Positions 16,142 to 25,642 of a stretch of DNA of 64,000 bases are shown here, piece by piece. A program made the position numbers and the translations under genes. Under the pieces are notes generated by a model. That model worked only from the letters and a program-made list of their open reading frames with translations, ran no database searches and was not told the DNA's origin. The stretch's first letter is position 1. Each line of letters begins with the position of its first letter. Source of the stretch: an uncultured Bacteroidales bacterium (GTDB lineage Bacteria; Bacteroidota; Bacteroidia; Bacteroidales; Paludibacteraceae); NCBI GenBank assembly GCA_900320865.1, contig ONTT01000002.1:1-64000 (forward strand), written 5' to 3'.

Positions 16142-16555
16142 CTAAAAACCCACGTTGTTCATTCCCACACTCTTCTCGTTCCACGCAGTCTCGTGTTTAT
16201 GCAGCGAGATCATAGCCGTGGGGATGTCATGTTTCTTATTCTGCGCCAGATAGAGCGCGTAGGCAATAGCGGCGATGTCCTCATCTCCCGCTTTGGCCAG
16301 AGACATAGCGATGGCTACCTTGGTTCCCTCGTCCGTAGGCTCTGCTGAGGGAGCAGAAGCCTTCGGAGCGGGTTTGTCCTCTTGGGGGGCTTTCGGAGCC
16401 TTAGGCGCTGTTGCTTTCTGCATGATCCATCCGAAGAACATCAGGATGAATACCAACGCAAAAAGGAGCACTAACACGATACCGAAGCCCAGACCTGTTA
16501 CCGTCCAGGTATTCGCCCATGTCCACGTTTCCGGGTTAACTAAAAGTAAAACCAT
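16142..16555 (-). CDS. mmdD: Decarboxylase delta/gamma subunit, OadG family
   Basis: A 137-residue protein with one N-terminal membrane helix (about 19-43: GLGFGIVLVLLFALVFILMF), an Ala/Pro/Lys-rich linker, and a C-terminal soluble tail holding EDIAAIAYALYLAQNKKHD. OadG-type subunits anchor the carboxyltransferase to the beta subunit. Lies one base after the mmdA stop. Confidence 0.88.
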   Translation of the reverse strand: MVLLLVNPETWTWANTWTVTGLGFGIVLVLLFALVFILMFFGWIMQKATAPKAPKAPQEDKPAPKASAPSAEPTDEGTKVAIAMSLAKAGDEDIAAIAYALYLAQNKKHDIPTAMISLHKHETAWNEKSVGMNNVGF

Positions 16556-16556
16556 A

Positions 16557-18113
16557 TTACAACGGAATATTAGAGTGTTTCTTTAGCGGGTTGGTCAGAC
16601 GCTTGGTTTGCAACATCTCGAAGGCACGAATGATACGGCTACGGGTGTAGCGAGGCTCAATTACATCGTCAATGTAACCGCGGTTAGCAGCCTGATACGG
16701 ACTTGCGAACAAATCTTTGTACTCCGCCTCTTTCTCTGCGATGAATTTCTTCTTCTCTTCAGGATCCTCGATCGCCTTAATAGCCTTTGCCTGCAGTACA
16801 CCTACGGCACCGCTCGCACCCATCACAGCGATCTCTGCGTTCGGCCAAGCATAGCACATGTCACCACGCAGTTGCTTACAACTCATCACAATATGCGAAC
16901 CGCCGTAAGACTTGCGAACGGTGATAGTTACTTTCGGTACAGTTGCTTCGCCGTACGCAAACATCAGTTTTGCTCCGTGATCGATAATACCTGCATATTC
17001 CTGACCGGTACCGCAAAGGAAGCCCGGTACGTCTACCAAAGTCAAGATCTGAATATTGAAGGCATCGCAGAAACGAACGAAACGAGCTGCTTTACGGCTT
17101 GCGTCGCAGTCGAGCACACCTGCCAGCCAACTCGGTTGGTTAGCGATGATACCGGTCGAACGACCATTGAAACGTGCGAAACCGCAGATGACGTTCTTGG
17201 CATAGTCTTTATGAACCTCCATGAAGTCACCGTTATCGACGATGGTGTTGATGATCTCGTGCATGTCGTACGGTTTATTCGGGTCAGCCGGAACGATGTC
17301 GTTCAGATTGTCATCCACGCGGGTGATGTCATCGGTACACTCTACGAGCGGAGCCTCCTCCATGTTGTTTTGCGGGATGAAGGAAACGAGACGACGAACT
17401 TCAGCCAGCGCCTCTTCCTCTGTAGCCGCCACAAAATGGGTCACACCGGATTTGGTAGCGTGGATCTTAGCGCCGCCGAGTTGCTCTACGGTTACGTCCT
17501 CACCGGTAACGGATTTCACTACCTTCGGGCCGGTGATGAACATATAGGAGTTCTGCTCGGTCATCATGATGAAGTCGGTCAACGCCGGGCTATATACTGC
17601 TCCACCGGCACACGGACCAAAGATCACACTAATCTGCGGAACAACACCCGAGGCCAAAATGTTACGCTCGAAGATCTCGGCATAGCCGGCCAGCGCACAT
17701 GCTCCCTCTTGAATACGTGCTCCACCCGAGTCGTTCAAACCGATGATAGGCGCTCCGAGTTTCATGGCCTGATCCATCACATTGCAAATCTTGAGTGCCA
17801 TCGTCTCGCTCAGCGAACCTCCGATAACTGTAGCATCTTGTGCAAAGACGAATACCAGACGACCGTCAATCGTACCCGATCCTACTGCTACACCGTCACC
17901 CAGGAACACTTTCTTCTCCATGCCGAAGTCGTGACAGCGGTGGGTAAGGAACATATTCACCTCTTCAAACGAACCTTCGTCGAGCAGCATGTTAATACGC
18001 TCGCGGCAAGTATAACTGCCTTTTGCATGGTGTTTTTCTACTGCTGCTTCACCGCCTCCGGCAATAGCCGCTTCGCGGTTAGCAACCAATTTATCCAATT
18101 TAGCTTGATCCAT
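16557..18113 (-). CDS. mmdA: Methylmalonyl-CoA decarboxylase carboxyltransferase (alpha)
   Basis: A 518-residue acyl-CoA carboxyltransferase with two crotonase-like halves. The oxyanion-hole segments are LNDSGGARIQEG in the first half and GSHIVMSCKQLRGD in the second. It moves the carboxyl group of methylmalonyl-CoA to biotin on MmdC, giving propionyl-CoA. By sequence alone it could be the beta subunit of propionyl-CoA carboxylase. The sodium-pump neighbours and the epimerase seven bases upstream favour the decarboxylase. Confidence 0.94.
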   Translation of the reverse strand: MDQAKLDKLVANREAAIAGGGEAAVEKHHAKGSYTCRERINMLLDEGSFEEVNMFLTHRCHDFGMEKKVFLGDGVAVGSGTIDGRLVFVFAQDATVIGGSLSETMALKICNVMDQAMKLGAPIIGLNDSGGARIQEGACALAGYAEIFERNILASGVVPQISVIFGPCAGGAVYSPALTDFIMMTEQNSYMFITGPKVVKSVTGEDVTVEQLGGAKIHATKSGVTHFVAATEEEALAEVRRLVSFIPQNNMEEAPLVECTDDITRVDDNLNDIVPADPNKPYDMHEIINTIVDNGDFMEVHKDYAKNVICGFARFNGRSTGIIANQPSWLAGVLDCDASRKAARFVRFCDAFNIQILTLVDVPGFLCGTGQEYAGIIDHGAKLMFAYGEATVPKVTITVRKSYGGSHIVMSCKQLRGDMCYAWPNAEIAVMGASGAVGVLQAKAIKAIEDPEEKKKFIAEKEAEYKDLFASPYQAANRGYIDDVIEPRYTRSRIIRAFEMLQTKRLTNPLKKHSNIPL

Positions 18114-18120
18114 AATATGC

Positions 18121-18534
18121 TTATTTCGGCTGTTGACACAATTCAGTTAACACACCCTTCGTGCTCTTCGGATGAAGGAAAGCGATCATCAGGTTCTCTG
18201 CACCTTTACGCGGAGCCTTGTCAATCAGCTGGATACCTGCTGCCTCGCACTCTGCGAGAGCTTCTGCTACGTTCTCTACGTTGAAAGCGACATGGTGTAC
18301 TCCACCGCGACCGCCATTCTTTTCAATAAACTTAGCGATAGTGGACTCCGGGCTTGTCGGCTCGAGAAGCTCGATTTTTACTTCGCCTACTTTAAAGAAA
18401 GCAGTACGAACCTTTTGGTCCTCAACTACTTCAATCGAATAACACTTGTTTCCGGTAAGGAACTCAAAGAAAGGTGCTGCCTCTTCAATCGAAGTTACAG
18501 CAATACCTAAATGCTCAATGTGAGTCGGTTTCAT
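18121..18534 (-). CDS. mce: Methylmalonyl-CoA epimerase
   Basis: A 137-residue vicinal-oxygen-chelate protein that interconverts the two methylmalonyl-CoA epimers and so feeds the decarboxylase. It shows two repeats of the fold, with metal ligands in HIEHLGIAV, GGVHHVAFNVEN and the final glutamate in KGVLTELCQ. First gene of the propionate operon, behind a clear promoter. Confidence 0.95.
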   Translation of the reverse strand: MKPTHIEHLGIAVTSIEEAAPFFEFLTGNKCYSIEVVEDQKVRTAFFKVGEVKIELLEPTSPESTIAKFIEKNGGRGGVHHVAFNVENVAEALAECEAAGIQLIDKAPRKGAENLMIAFLHPKSTKGVLTELCQQPK

Positions 18535-18600
18535 AATGAATTGTTTTTTATAGATTTATAATGTATATTGTCTGATTTAAGGATTTATTCAAATCGGCTG

Positions 18601-18631
18601 CAAAGTTACAAATAAAAATTCACATATGCAA
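18601..18631 (-). promoter_or_regulatory. Promoter of the mce-mmd operon
   Basis: Minus strand TTGCATATG and TAACTTTG, 20 bases apart, about 60 bases before the mce start. Confidence 0.8.
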
Positions 18632-18650
18632 CAAGAAATGAAAAAAAATA

Positions 18651-19280
18651 TTATCGTATAAAATGCGTAGGCGTAACAGGCTCTCGTTCCGGGATGGGTT
18701 CGTTCGCCAAACCACGTAATACACGCGCCATATTGTGAGCCAACGTACGCATGGTCTGCAATCCCTCCGCGTCTTGTTTCACCTGCCCCTCTTCACGCCC
18801 GTAAGCGATATTCCAATACTGGGAAGTGATGATGGGCATATGCATGATTTGCATAGGCATCAAAAGGGTTTGTAATGCTGCCGTAGCCCCTCCGCGACGA
18901 CATACTGCTACAGCAGCAGCCGGTTTATTCCGAAGCGCATCTCCTTGACTGAAAAACGCCCGTTGCATAAAACTGAGTAATGTTCCATTCGGTTGACCGT
19001 AATAAACCGGAGAACCAAAGACAAAAGCATCGGAAGAAGCAAACTTCGCTGTAATTGCATTACAGCCATCATCATTGAATACACAGCCTGTATGCCCGTC
19101 TGCAAAGGGTTTGCCGGAACGACATTGTCCGCAAGCGATACATCCGCGCATTGCGTGATTACCAATCCAAACAATTTCAGTCTCCATACCTTCGCTTTGC
19201 AAGGTTTGGGCTATCTCATTCAATGCAAGAAAAGTATTCCCCTCTTTACGAGGACTACCATTAATCAGTAGAATTTTCAT
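18651..19280 (-). CDS. NADPH-dependent FMN reductase family protein
   Basis: About 209 residues from the ATG at 19280 (MKILLINGSPRKEGNT), chosen because it fits the flavodoxin-like family N-terminus. Cysteines in GCIACGQCR, GCVFNDDGC match the iron-sulfur-flavoprotein type of flavin reductase, but only a search would tell whether an Fe-S cluster is bound. FMN-binding segments GSPRKEGNT and FGSPVYYGQPNG are clear. The start overlaps the end of mgtC by 20 bases. Last gene of the unit starting at 24632. Confidence 0.85.
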   Translation of the reverse strand: MKILLINGSPRKEGNTFLALNEIAQTLQSEGMETEIVWIGNHAMRGCIACGQCRSGKPFADGHTGCVFNDDGCNAITAKFASSDAFVFGSPVYYGQPNGTLLSFMQRAFFSQGDALRNKPAAAVAVCRRGGATAALQTLLMPMQIMHMPIITSQYWNIAYGREEGQVKQDAEGLQTMRTLAHNMARVLRGLANEPIPEREPVTPTHFIR

Positions 19281-19728
19281 GGTGGTTTTCATGATTAGCG
19301 TTTTCTTCATGTTTTTCTCCACGCAGGTGCTTGAAGAATAAGTTCACGGTCATAATTGCGATGGTACCCATGACAGCTTCGGCAAACATACCGAAACCAC
19401 ACAATCCTCCGATGGCAGCAGCACACCATACTGTGGCAGCCGTAGTCAGGCCTTTGACCGTATCGCCGTCTTTGAAGATAATTCCGGCACCTAAAAAACC
19501 TATACCGGATACCACTTGCGCAATAATACGGGAATTATCGCCGCCTGTGATGGCAGGCGACATCAGTACGTATAATGCACTACCTATCGCTATAAGCGAT
19601 ATCGTACGCGTACCCACTGCTTTTCCATGCAACTCACGCTCCATTCCGATGAGGTATCCGAGCGCTGTAGCCAAAACGATCTTTGTAATGACGACTAACC
19701 AGTCCGTTTGCAAAAAGGTTTCTATCAT
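19261..19728 (-). CDS. MgtC/SapB family membrane protein
   Basis: A 155-residue membrane protein with about four helices. The family segment GYLIGMERELHGKAVGTRT and the acidic GGDNSRIIAQVVSGIGFLGAG are present. The C-terminus is rich in His, Asn and Glu. MgtC proteins are linked to growth in low magnesium and to control of the F-type ATPase in other bacteria; the role here is not known. It starts six bases after the thioesterase stop. Confidence 0.9.
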   Translation of the reverse strand: MIETFLQTDWLVVITKIVLATALGYLIGMERELHGKAVGTRTISLIAIGSALYVLMSPAITGGDNSRIIAQVVSGIGFLGAGIIFKDGDTVKGLTTAATVWCAAAIGGLCGFGMFAEAVMGTIAIMTVNLFFKHLRGEKHEENANHENHHENSTD

Positions 19729-19734
19729 AGTGTA

Positions 19735-20238
19735 TTATAGATTAATCGCTTCTTCCCAAGTATATTCTTTCTCTTCCGTTGCAGAGGGAATATAGCCCAT
19801 GGATTCTTTTGCTTTTTCTTGCGGAAAAGTGAAATAGGTGCATGTGCATTCACAGAGCAATTCTCCTTCTGCAGAGTATAACTCCCCTGCTACAATGGCC
19901 ACGTTACGACGCATTTCCTTAAGATAAGCCCGTAATTTGATGTATTCCTGAAGGGTGGAAACCGGTTTATGATAGCGCATCTCCATCTTAGCCGTCACAC
20001 CGGCTGTTTTGAGTTTATGAAACACCACCCAACCGCACACTTCGTCCAGCAACACTGCCTGAATACCACCATGCAGGGTATTGATCCACGACTGATGGTT
20101 CTGCGTTGGTTTCCAAATGGAGATGATATCCTCTCCGTCCTCAAAGAATCGCATCCGTGTACCGATCGGATTGTCCGGACTACAACCAAAGCAGTTGTAG
20201 CCGGGCATTTTTGTCCAAGGATTGATTATTCGTTTCAT
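19735..20238 (-). CDS. PaaI-type hotdog thioesterase
   Basis: A 167-residue acyl-CoA thioesterase-like protein. The hotdog core shows NTLHGGIQAVLLDEVCGWV, the conserved HGG and acidic helix of PaaI proteins. An N-terminal part with YNCFGCSPDNPIGTRM, common in Bacteroidota members, has a CxxC-like pair. Substrate unknown. The ATG overlaps the stop of the CobW gene by four bases. Confidence 0.87.
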   Translation of the reverse strand: MKRIINPWTKMPGYNCFGCSPDNPIGTRMRFFEDGEDIISIWKPTQNHQSWINTLHGGIQAVLLDEVCGWVVFHKLKTAGVTAKMEMRYHKPVSTLQEYIKLRAYLKEMRRNVAIVAGELYSAEGELLCECTCTYFTFPQEKAKESMGYIPSATEEKEYTWEEAINL

Positions 20239-21458
20239 TGCAAGCAGTTATCTAAGGCTGTTTGGATGGCTTTTACATCTAAATGCTGGCCAATGAACAC
20301 CAGTTTCTGCATGCGATCACCGTATTGTTCGTCCCAGTCCTTCCGCAATTGGGCATCGTCCGCCATGAGTTGCATCAACTCTTCTTTAGGCATGGTAGCA
20401 AACCACTCTCCTGCTTTACGCAGATTGAACTGACGACCGGCTTGCTCAAAGAGATAGCACATATCATACTCTTCGGCAAAATAGCACATACCCTTACAAC
20501 GGATCACATTCTTCGGCCAGTGAGCCGCTACAAACTCATCAAAGAGTCCCAGGTCAAAAGGCTTGCGCGCGTAATATACATAGGTGTCTATTCCGAACTC
20601 AGCCAAGTGATCGTGATCGCCATGCTCATGGTCATGATCGTGATGATGGTGATGATGCTCATGCTCCTCCTCTTCCTCATCGTCATCATCATCATCGTCA
20701 GCGTGATGGTCGTGATGATGGCTGGCATCTTCCACTTCTTGAATCCAAGCAGCAGAAGTAGCCGTACGGTCAAAGTCGAAGAGATTCGTTTTCAGAAGCT
20801 TCTCCAAGTCCACATCGCAGTAGTTCGTTTCGATAATTGGAGCGGTGGGTTGAATGGCGCGAATAATAGATTTAATTCTCGTCAGTTCCTCTTCGCTCAC
20901 TTCAGAAGCCTTGTTCAACAGAATAACGTTACAGAACTCTATCTGCTCAGTAACCAAGGCAGCAAGGTCTTCTTCCTTCGGAATATGATGTTCCAAGGCC
21001 AGTCCTCCATCAAACTCATCACGTAGTCGCAGAGCATCCACTACTGCGCAAATACAATCCAATACAGGTACTCCGTCCATAGCAAATTGAGGTACCATCT
21101 CCGGATAGGAACAGATCGTTTGAGCAATAGGTGCCGGTTCACATATTCCGGAAGCCTCGATTACGATATAGTCATAGGCTTTCTGTGCAACCAAATCATG
21201 TAACTGCTGAATGAGATCCATTTTTAGGGTGCAGCAAATACAGCCGTTCTGAAGCGCTACAAGCGAGTCATCCTGCTGCGATACTACTCCGCCCTGTTGA
21301 ATCAAAGAAGCATCAATGTTGACTTCTCCGATATCATTCACAATAACCGCAAAACGAATTCCTTTCGTATTCGTCAAGATGCGGTTGAGAAGCGTTGTCT
21401 TGCCGCTCCCGAGATAGCCCGTGAGCAGCAAGACAGGTACTTTATTGATTGTTGTCAT
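20235..21458 (-). CDS. CobW/COG0523 GTPase, likely zinc metallochaperone
   Basis: A 407-residue G3E GTPase. Walker A is GYLGSGKTTLL, the metal-binding CxCC is NGCICCTLKMDL, the base motif is LLNKASEV, and a CobW C-terminal domain follows (about 295-405). Between them (about 245-290) is a run of His, Asp and Glu (HHHDHHADDDDDDDEEEEEH and more), typical of metal-handling members. COG0523 proteins of this kind usually serve zinc supply, but cobalt or nickel cannot be excluded. No Zur site was recognised. Confidence 0.88.
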   Translation of the reverse strand: MTTINKVPVLLLTGYLGSGKTTLLNRILTNTKGIRFAVIVNDIGEVNIDASLIQQGGVVSQQDDSLVALQNGCICCTLKMDLIQQLHDLVAQKAYDYIVIEASGICEPAPIAQTICSYPEMVPQFAMDGVPVLDCICAVVDALRLRDEFDGGLALEHHIPKEEDLAALVTEQIEFCNVILLNKASEVSEEELTRIKSIIRAIQPTAPIIETNYCDVDLEKLLKTNLFDFDRTATSAAWIQEVEDASHHHDHHADDDDDDDEEEEEHEHHHHHHDHDHEHGDHDHLAEFGIDTYVYYARKPFDLGLFDEFVAAHWPKNVIRCKGMCYFAEEYDMCYLFEQAGRQFNLRKAGEWFATMPKEELMQLMADDAQLRKDWDEQYGDRMQKLVFIGQHLDVKAIQTALDNCLQ

Positions 21459-21467
21459 TGTTTTAAA

Positions 21468-24400
21468 TTATTTTGAATAAGAAGCATAGTCTGCATAGTA
21501 CTTATCCACAAAATCGTTATGCCCGTAACGCTCGCAGGTCTGCAGCACATAGCCGAGAATCTGCCATTCACGATACGTGTTGGACTCCAGCGATTTACGA
21601 CGCTCGCGATTTAAAGAAGCCGCAAAACGGATATTCTCTACGCTATTCTCCGCTACTTTCTCCATGATAGCAAGGGCCTTCTCGTCTTGATTTAAGAGGA
21701 AGTACATCGATGCCATCGAAGCCGAAGTATAGTCATATGAGATATTATATCCGGGCAGTTGCTCTTCCGCGAAATCAAGCACTTCAAGCGCCTTGTCACG
21801 TTGGTTCTCACGAATCAGTTGCTCTGCCAATTGCGCGAACATCATTCGGTGTGTACGACACATACGCATCAAGTTCTCATCAATATAGATGCCCGGCATA
21901 TTCATGTTGCCGTATTTGAACTTATGCATCATATTCTCGTACATCTTCTCGGAGTTCACACGCGGCTGACCATCCCGACTGCGAGTCGGAGTGATTTGAT
22001 AAGCCAAACCGGTCAATTCCATCCAAGGCTCCAAACCAAGATAATAGTCATTTCCTACGGTTGCGCAGAAATAAATAGGACGCTCCCAGTTATTCGTAGA
22101 AATCATCTCCATGATCATCATCTGCGAACGCGTATACATCCGTTTGCTTTGGAACATAACTCGCTCGCCGCTCGGAGTCTCTACATAGAGTTTGTCGGAC
22201 GGGATATAGTTATCGCCTTCGCGAGTCTTGGTTCGCGGATCGTCGGAACGCAAGAAGTTGAACGCGCGCTCTACCGAAATAGGCTGACCCAGACGATTGT
22301 CTACACGTGCTATCTCATTGCTGTTCGGCATGAAATCCTTGTATTCCCAAGAGATAGGAAGCGCTTTTGACTCATAGTACGGGCGTTTCATCTGCGAGAT
22401 ATACCAATCGGTTTGTAAATACGAGAGGTTACATACACGCAGATCTGTACCTACTTCTTCTACTTCTTGGTTATACCAAAGCGGGAATGTGTCATTATCG
22501 CCATTAGAGAACAGGATAGCCTGCGTCTCACAGGACTTGAGATAGTTCGCTCCGAAATCGCGACAGGAATAGCGATTTGAACGATCGTGATCATCCCAGT
22601 TCTGAGATGCCATTTGAGCAGGTACACCCAGACAAACAACGGCAAGTAATACGGCTACAATCACTTCCCCCGTCTTGGATTTTACAGAACGTGAACACCA
22701 GTCAATCAGCGCCAACACACCTAAACCGATCCAAATACAGAACGCATAGAAGGAGCCCGCATAAGCATAGTCTCGTTCACGCGGTTGATAAGGCGTCTGA
22801 TTCAAATAAATCACAATAGCCAAACCGGTTAAGAAGAAAAGCAGGAAGGTCAAGGTGAAGTTCTTGGCACCCTTTGCTTCTCCGTCTTTCACACGCGTGA
22901 GTTGCCAGAAGATACCAATAAGACCTAACAGCAGCGGCAGGAAATAATACACATTGTGTCCCTTATTTTCCTTGTATTCCGTAGGCAGCATGGATTGATC
23001 GCCAAGACGTGCATTGTCTATGAAAGGAATACCCGAAATCCAGTTTCCTTTGGTGATCTCTCCATATGACTGCAAGTCGTTCTGACGACCGGCAAAGTTC
23101 CACATAAAGTAACGCCAGTACATAAAATGTACTTGGTACGCAAAGAAGAAACGAAGGTTCTCTCCGAAAGTAGGACATTGGTCCGCTTTCTGCTGTCCGC
23201 AATAATCATAGCGAACGCGTCTTCCTTTCACTTGACCCCAGTCCTTATAAGCCGACTGATGACTTCCTTGCGATGAATACATACGCGGGAAAATCGTGCA
23301 GAATTGGCTCATATACTGATAATTCGTCTTATGGCCGGTAACCACATAATGATCTTTTTCTCCTTCTACTTGAGGAGCCGGAGCGTATTGGGCGTGTCCT
23401 TCTTTCTCAACCGGAATACAGATATTACCCTCTACTCTCAGTTTCACCGGAGCATTATAGTATTGTCCGTAGAACAACGGACGGTCTCCGTACTGCTCAC
23501 GATTTAAATAATACTTGAGCGAGAAGACATTATCCGGACTATTCTGGTCCATCGGCGTATCGGCATTCGAACGAATGACAAGAGCTGCATAAGAACTGTA
23601 ACCGATCAGGATAACAGCAATCATCACAGTTATCGTATTCAGCCAACGAGCCGGAACAACCTCCTGATACGACAGTAATACGGCCGTTAAAATAATCGCT
23701 AAAATCACGCCGATCCACCATTGTTCGAAGAGGAAAGCGGCACCTGAAAGTACGAATGCCAGCACAAACGACAGGATCATACGCATTTTGCTGCGATCAA
23801 CTGCCGACTCATAAATAGCCCACGCAAGTGCCAAAATTGCTGCGATAATATAAACTACCAGACCTGTGTTAAACGGACATCCGAGACCATTCACAAACAG
23901 CAGTTCAAACCAACCGGCTACTGTCGGGAAACCAGGAATAATACCGTACAAAATGACCGCTAACACACCGCAGGAAGCCGCAAAAGCAGCAATCACACCC
24001 CACCAACTGAATGGATAGCGACGGAAGTAATAAACGAGTCCGATAGCAGGAATTGTCAGCAAGTTCAGCAAGTGAACACCGATAGACAATCCCATCAAAT
24101 AGGCAATAGCAATCAGCCAACGGTCAGAACCCTCTTCATCTGCATGCTCGTCCCACTTAAGGATCAACCAGAACACCACAGCCGTGAAGAGCGACGAGGA
24201 GGCGTATACCTCACCTTCTACTGCGGAGAACCAGAAGGTATCCGAGAAGGTGTAAGCCAACGCGCCTACTGTACCAGCAGCTAACAAACCGATACCTTTT
24301 GCCATCGTGTCGGGCTGAACCAGTTTCTTCGCCAATGCGGTAATGGTCCAGAACAGGAACAGGATGGTAAAGGCACTGGCAAGAGCCGATAAAGCGTTCA

Positions 24401-24632
24401 CACACATTGCCAGGTGCTCGGTATCCGATGCAAACAGACTAAAGAAATGGCCCATCAGCATGAAAAACGGTGCTCCGGGCGGGTGTCCAACGTCCAACTT
24501 CACGGCGCTGGAGATGAACTCACCGCAGTCCCAAAACGATGCGGTTGGCTCCATCGTAAGGAGATACGTGGCAGCTGCGATGGCAAAAACCACCCATCCG
24601 CACAGCGTATTCCATAATTTGAAATTTTTCAT
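21468..24632 (-). CDS. DUF2723 membrane protein (GT117, protein O-mannosyltransferase-like)
   Basis: A 1054-residue protein. About 12 or more membrane helices lie in the first 650 residues, with the family start MEPTASFWDCGEFISSAVKL holding the acidic pair expected at a GT-C active site. A soluble middle part and a helical, TPR-like C-terminus (about 900-1050: ALEVLDFAEEQLPGY, KALAIMEKVAENS) follow. This Bacteroidota family is classed with POMT-like glycosyltransferases and is thought to glycosylate secreted proteins using lipid-linked sugar. It is first in a unit with the CobW, thioesterase, mgtC and flavin reductase genes. Confidence 0.88.
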   Translation of the reverse strand: MKNFKLWNTLCGWVVFAIAAATYLLTMEPTASFWDCGEFISSAVKLDVGHPPGAPFFMLMGHFFSLFASDTEHLAMCVNALSALASAFTILFLFWTITALAKKLVQPDTMAKGIGLLAAGTVGALAYTFSDTFWFSAVEGEVYASSSLFTAVVFWLILKWDEHADEEGSDRWLIAIAYLMGLSIGVHLLNLLTIPAIGLVYYFRRYPFSWWGVIAAFAASCGVLAVILYGIIPGFPTVAGWFELLFVNGLGCPFNTGLVVYIIAAILALAWAIYESAVDRSKMRMILSFVLAFVLSGAAFLFEQWWIGVILAIILTAVLLSYQEVVPARWLNTITVMIAVILIGYSSYAALVIRSNADTPMDQNSPDNVFSLKYYLNREQYGDRPLFYGQYYNAPVKLRVEGNICIPVEKEGHAQYAPAPQVEGEKDHYVVTGHKTNYQYMSQFCTIFPRMYSSQGSHQSAYKDWGQVKGRRVRYDYCGQQKADQCPTFGENLRFFFAYQVHFMYWRYFMWNFAGRQNDLQSYGEITKGNWISGIPFIDNARLGDQSMLPTEYKENKGHNVYYFLPLLLGLIGIFWQLTRVKDGEAKGAKNFTLTFLLFFLTGLAIVIYLNQTPYQPRERDYAYAGSFYAFCIWIGLGVLALIDWCSRSVKSKTGEVIVAVLLAVVCLGVPAQMASQNWDDHDRSNRYSCRDFGANYLKSCETQAILFSNGDNDTFPLWYNQEVEEVGTDLRVCNLSYLQTDWYISQMKRPYYESKALPISWEYKDFMPNSNEIARVDNRLGQPISVERAFNFLRSDDPRTKTREGDNYIPSDKLYVETPSGERVMFQSKRMYTRSQMMIMEMISTNNWERPIYFCATVGNDYYLGLEPWMELTGLAYQITPTRSRDGQPRVNSEKMYENMMHKFKYGNMNMPGIYIDENLMRMCRTHRMMFAQLAEQLIRENQRDKALEVLDFAEEQLPGYNISYDYTSASMASMYFLLNQDEKALAIMEKVAENSVENIRFAASLNRERRKSLESNTYREWQILGYVLQTCERYGHNDFVDKYYADYASYSK

Positions 24633-24681
24633 TTTATCGTTATTTTTTTTGTTATAAGTGCATAATATGCCAATTTGGGTG

Positions 24682-24711
24682 CAAAGGTACTACAAAAATT
24701 TCACATGTCAA
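24682..24711 (-). promoter_or_regulatory. Promoter of the GT117 unit
   Basis: Minus strand TTGACATG and TACCTTTG, 19 bases apart, about 50 bases before the start codon. Confidence 0.78.
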
Positions 24712-24780
24712 ATTTTAAATTTAAAAATTTAATGATTTTGCGCCGATTGCCCTATTTTTATGAAAAAAGTTCGCGCGCGC

Positions 24781-24812
24781 TTGCACATATCAAAAAAATG
24801 TTGTATCTTTGC
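24781..24812 (+). promoter_or_regulatory. Promoter of the polysaccharide locus
   Basis: TTGCACAT and TATCTTTGC, 20 bases apart. Transcription would begin near 24818, about 70 bases before the first gene. Divergent from the GT117 promoter. Confidence 0.8.
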
Positions 24813-24885
24813 GGGCTTTTTGCGATTAAGTGGTTAACAACCCTTTGTAGATTCGAAAGAACAAACAAATCAAATTACAATAGAA

Positions 24886-25641
24886 ATGATTAAAGTTGGA
24901 ATTATTGGATGCGGCTTCGTGGGCGGAGCTTTGAAGAATTGGTTGGAGAACAACAACCCGGAGTGTAAACTTTTTATCAGTGATCCTCCAAAAGGGTACA
25001 ATGATGATTTGAGTGGGATTGACATCGCTTTCCTGCAAATTCACGTGCCGACAGAAGAAGATGGTTCGCAGGATTTGACGCTGATGAAGCAGTTAATCAA
25101 GAATCTGCCGGACGTACCGGTCTTTGTACGCACGACGATTCTTCCCGGAACAAGTGCTATGCTTACCAAAGAGACCGGACATCAAGTATGTTACATGCCG
25201 GAGTTCCTTACGGAGCGTACATACATTGAGGACTTCAACAAGCAGACGATGGTCTTCACGGGTGCTCAGGATCTGCTGACCAAGATCTTTGTAGGTAAGA
25301 AATTTACCGTTATGACGCCGTTGGAGGCGGAATTAACCAAGTACATGCACAATGTCTTCGGTGCCTACAAAGTGACGTATTTCAACGCTTGCCGCGAGTA
25401 CTGCGAGAAGATGGGGGCAGACTGGCGTAAGGTTCACACCGGTGTGCTGCTGTCAGGCTACATCAATGACACCCATACTTATGTGCCCGGACCGGACGGT
25501 AAGTTCGGATATGGTGGAAAATGTTTCCCGAAGGATGTAAACGCGTTTGCAGAGATGACCAAAGGTACCTCTCTCGGTACGTTGCTGGAGCACCTTCATG
25601 AGTTAAATGTACACTTCCGAGGTGTAGAAGAACATATCTAA
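24886..25641 (+). CDS. Short UDP-glucose/GDP-mannose dehydrogenase family protein
   Basis: A 251-residue relative of nucleotide-sugar 6-dehydrogenases. The NAD-binding GCGFVGGAL is at the N-terminus and the catalytic cysteine lies in [10 protein letters not shown] near residue 213. The family's C-terminal nucleotide-sugar-binding domain is missing; the protein ends about 35 residues after the catalytic motif. It is intact as read, so this is a true short form. A full-length family member follows directly. It might act on a small substrate, pair with the neighbour, or regulate it. Confidence 0.8.
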   Translation: MIKVGIIGCGFVGGALKNWLENNNPECKLFISDPPKGYNDDLSGIDIAFLQIHVPTEEDGSQDLTLMKQLIKNLPDVPVFVRTTILPGTSAMLTKETGHQVCYMPEFLTERTYIEDFNKQTMVFTGAQDLLTKIFVGKKFTVMTPLEAELTKYMHNVFGAYKVTYFNACREYCEKMGADWRKVHTGVLLSGYINDTHTYVPGPDGKFGYGGKCFPKDVNAFAEMTKGTSLGTLLEHLHELNVHFRGVEEHI

Positions 25642-25642
25642 T

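Noticed and set aside
16608..18284. Long open frame of 558 codons on the plus strand
   Set aside because: It lies antisense to mmdA and mce, which are certain from motifs; composition is typical of a shadow frame.
20588..20773. Methionine- and threonine-rich small gene in the His-rich part of the CobW gene
   Set aside because: It is another frame of the low-complexity His/Asp/Glu codons of the CobW gene.
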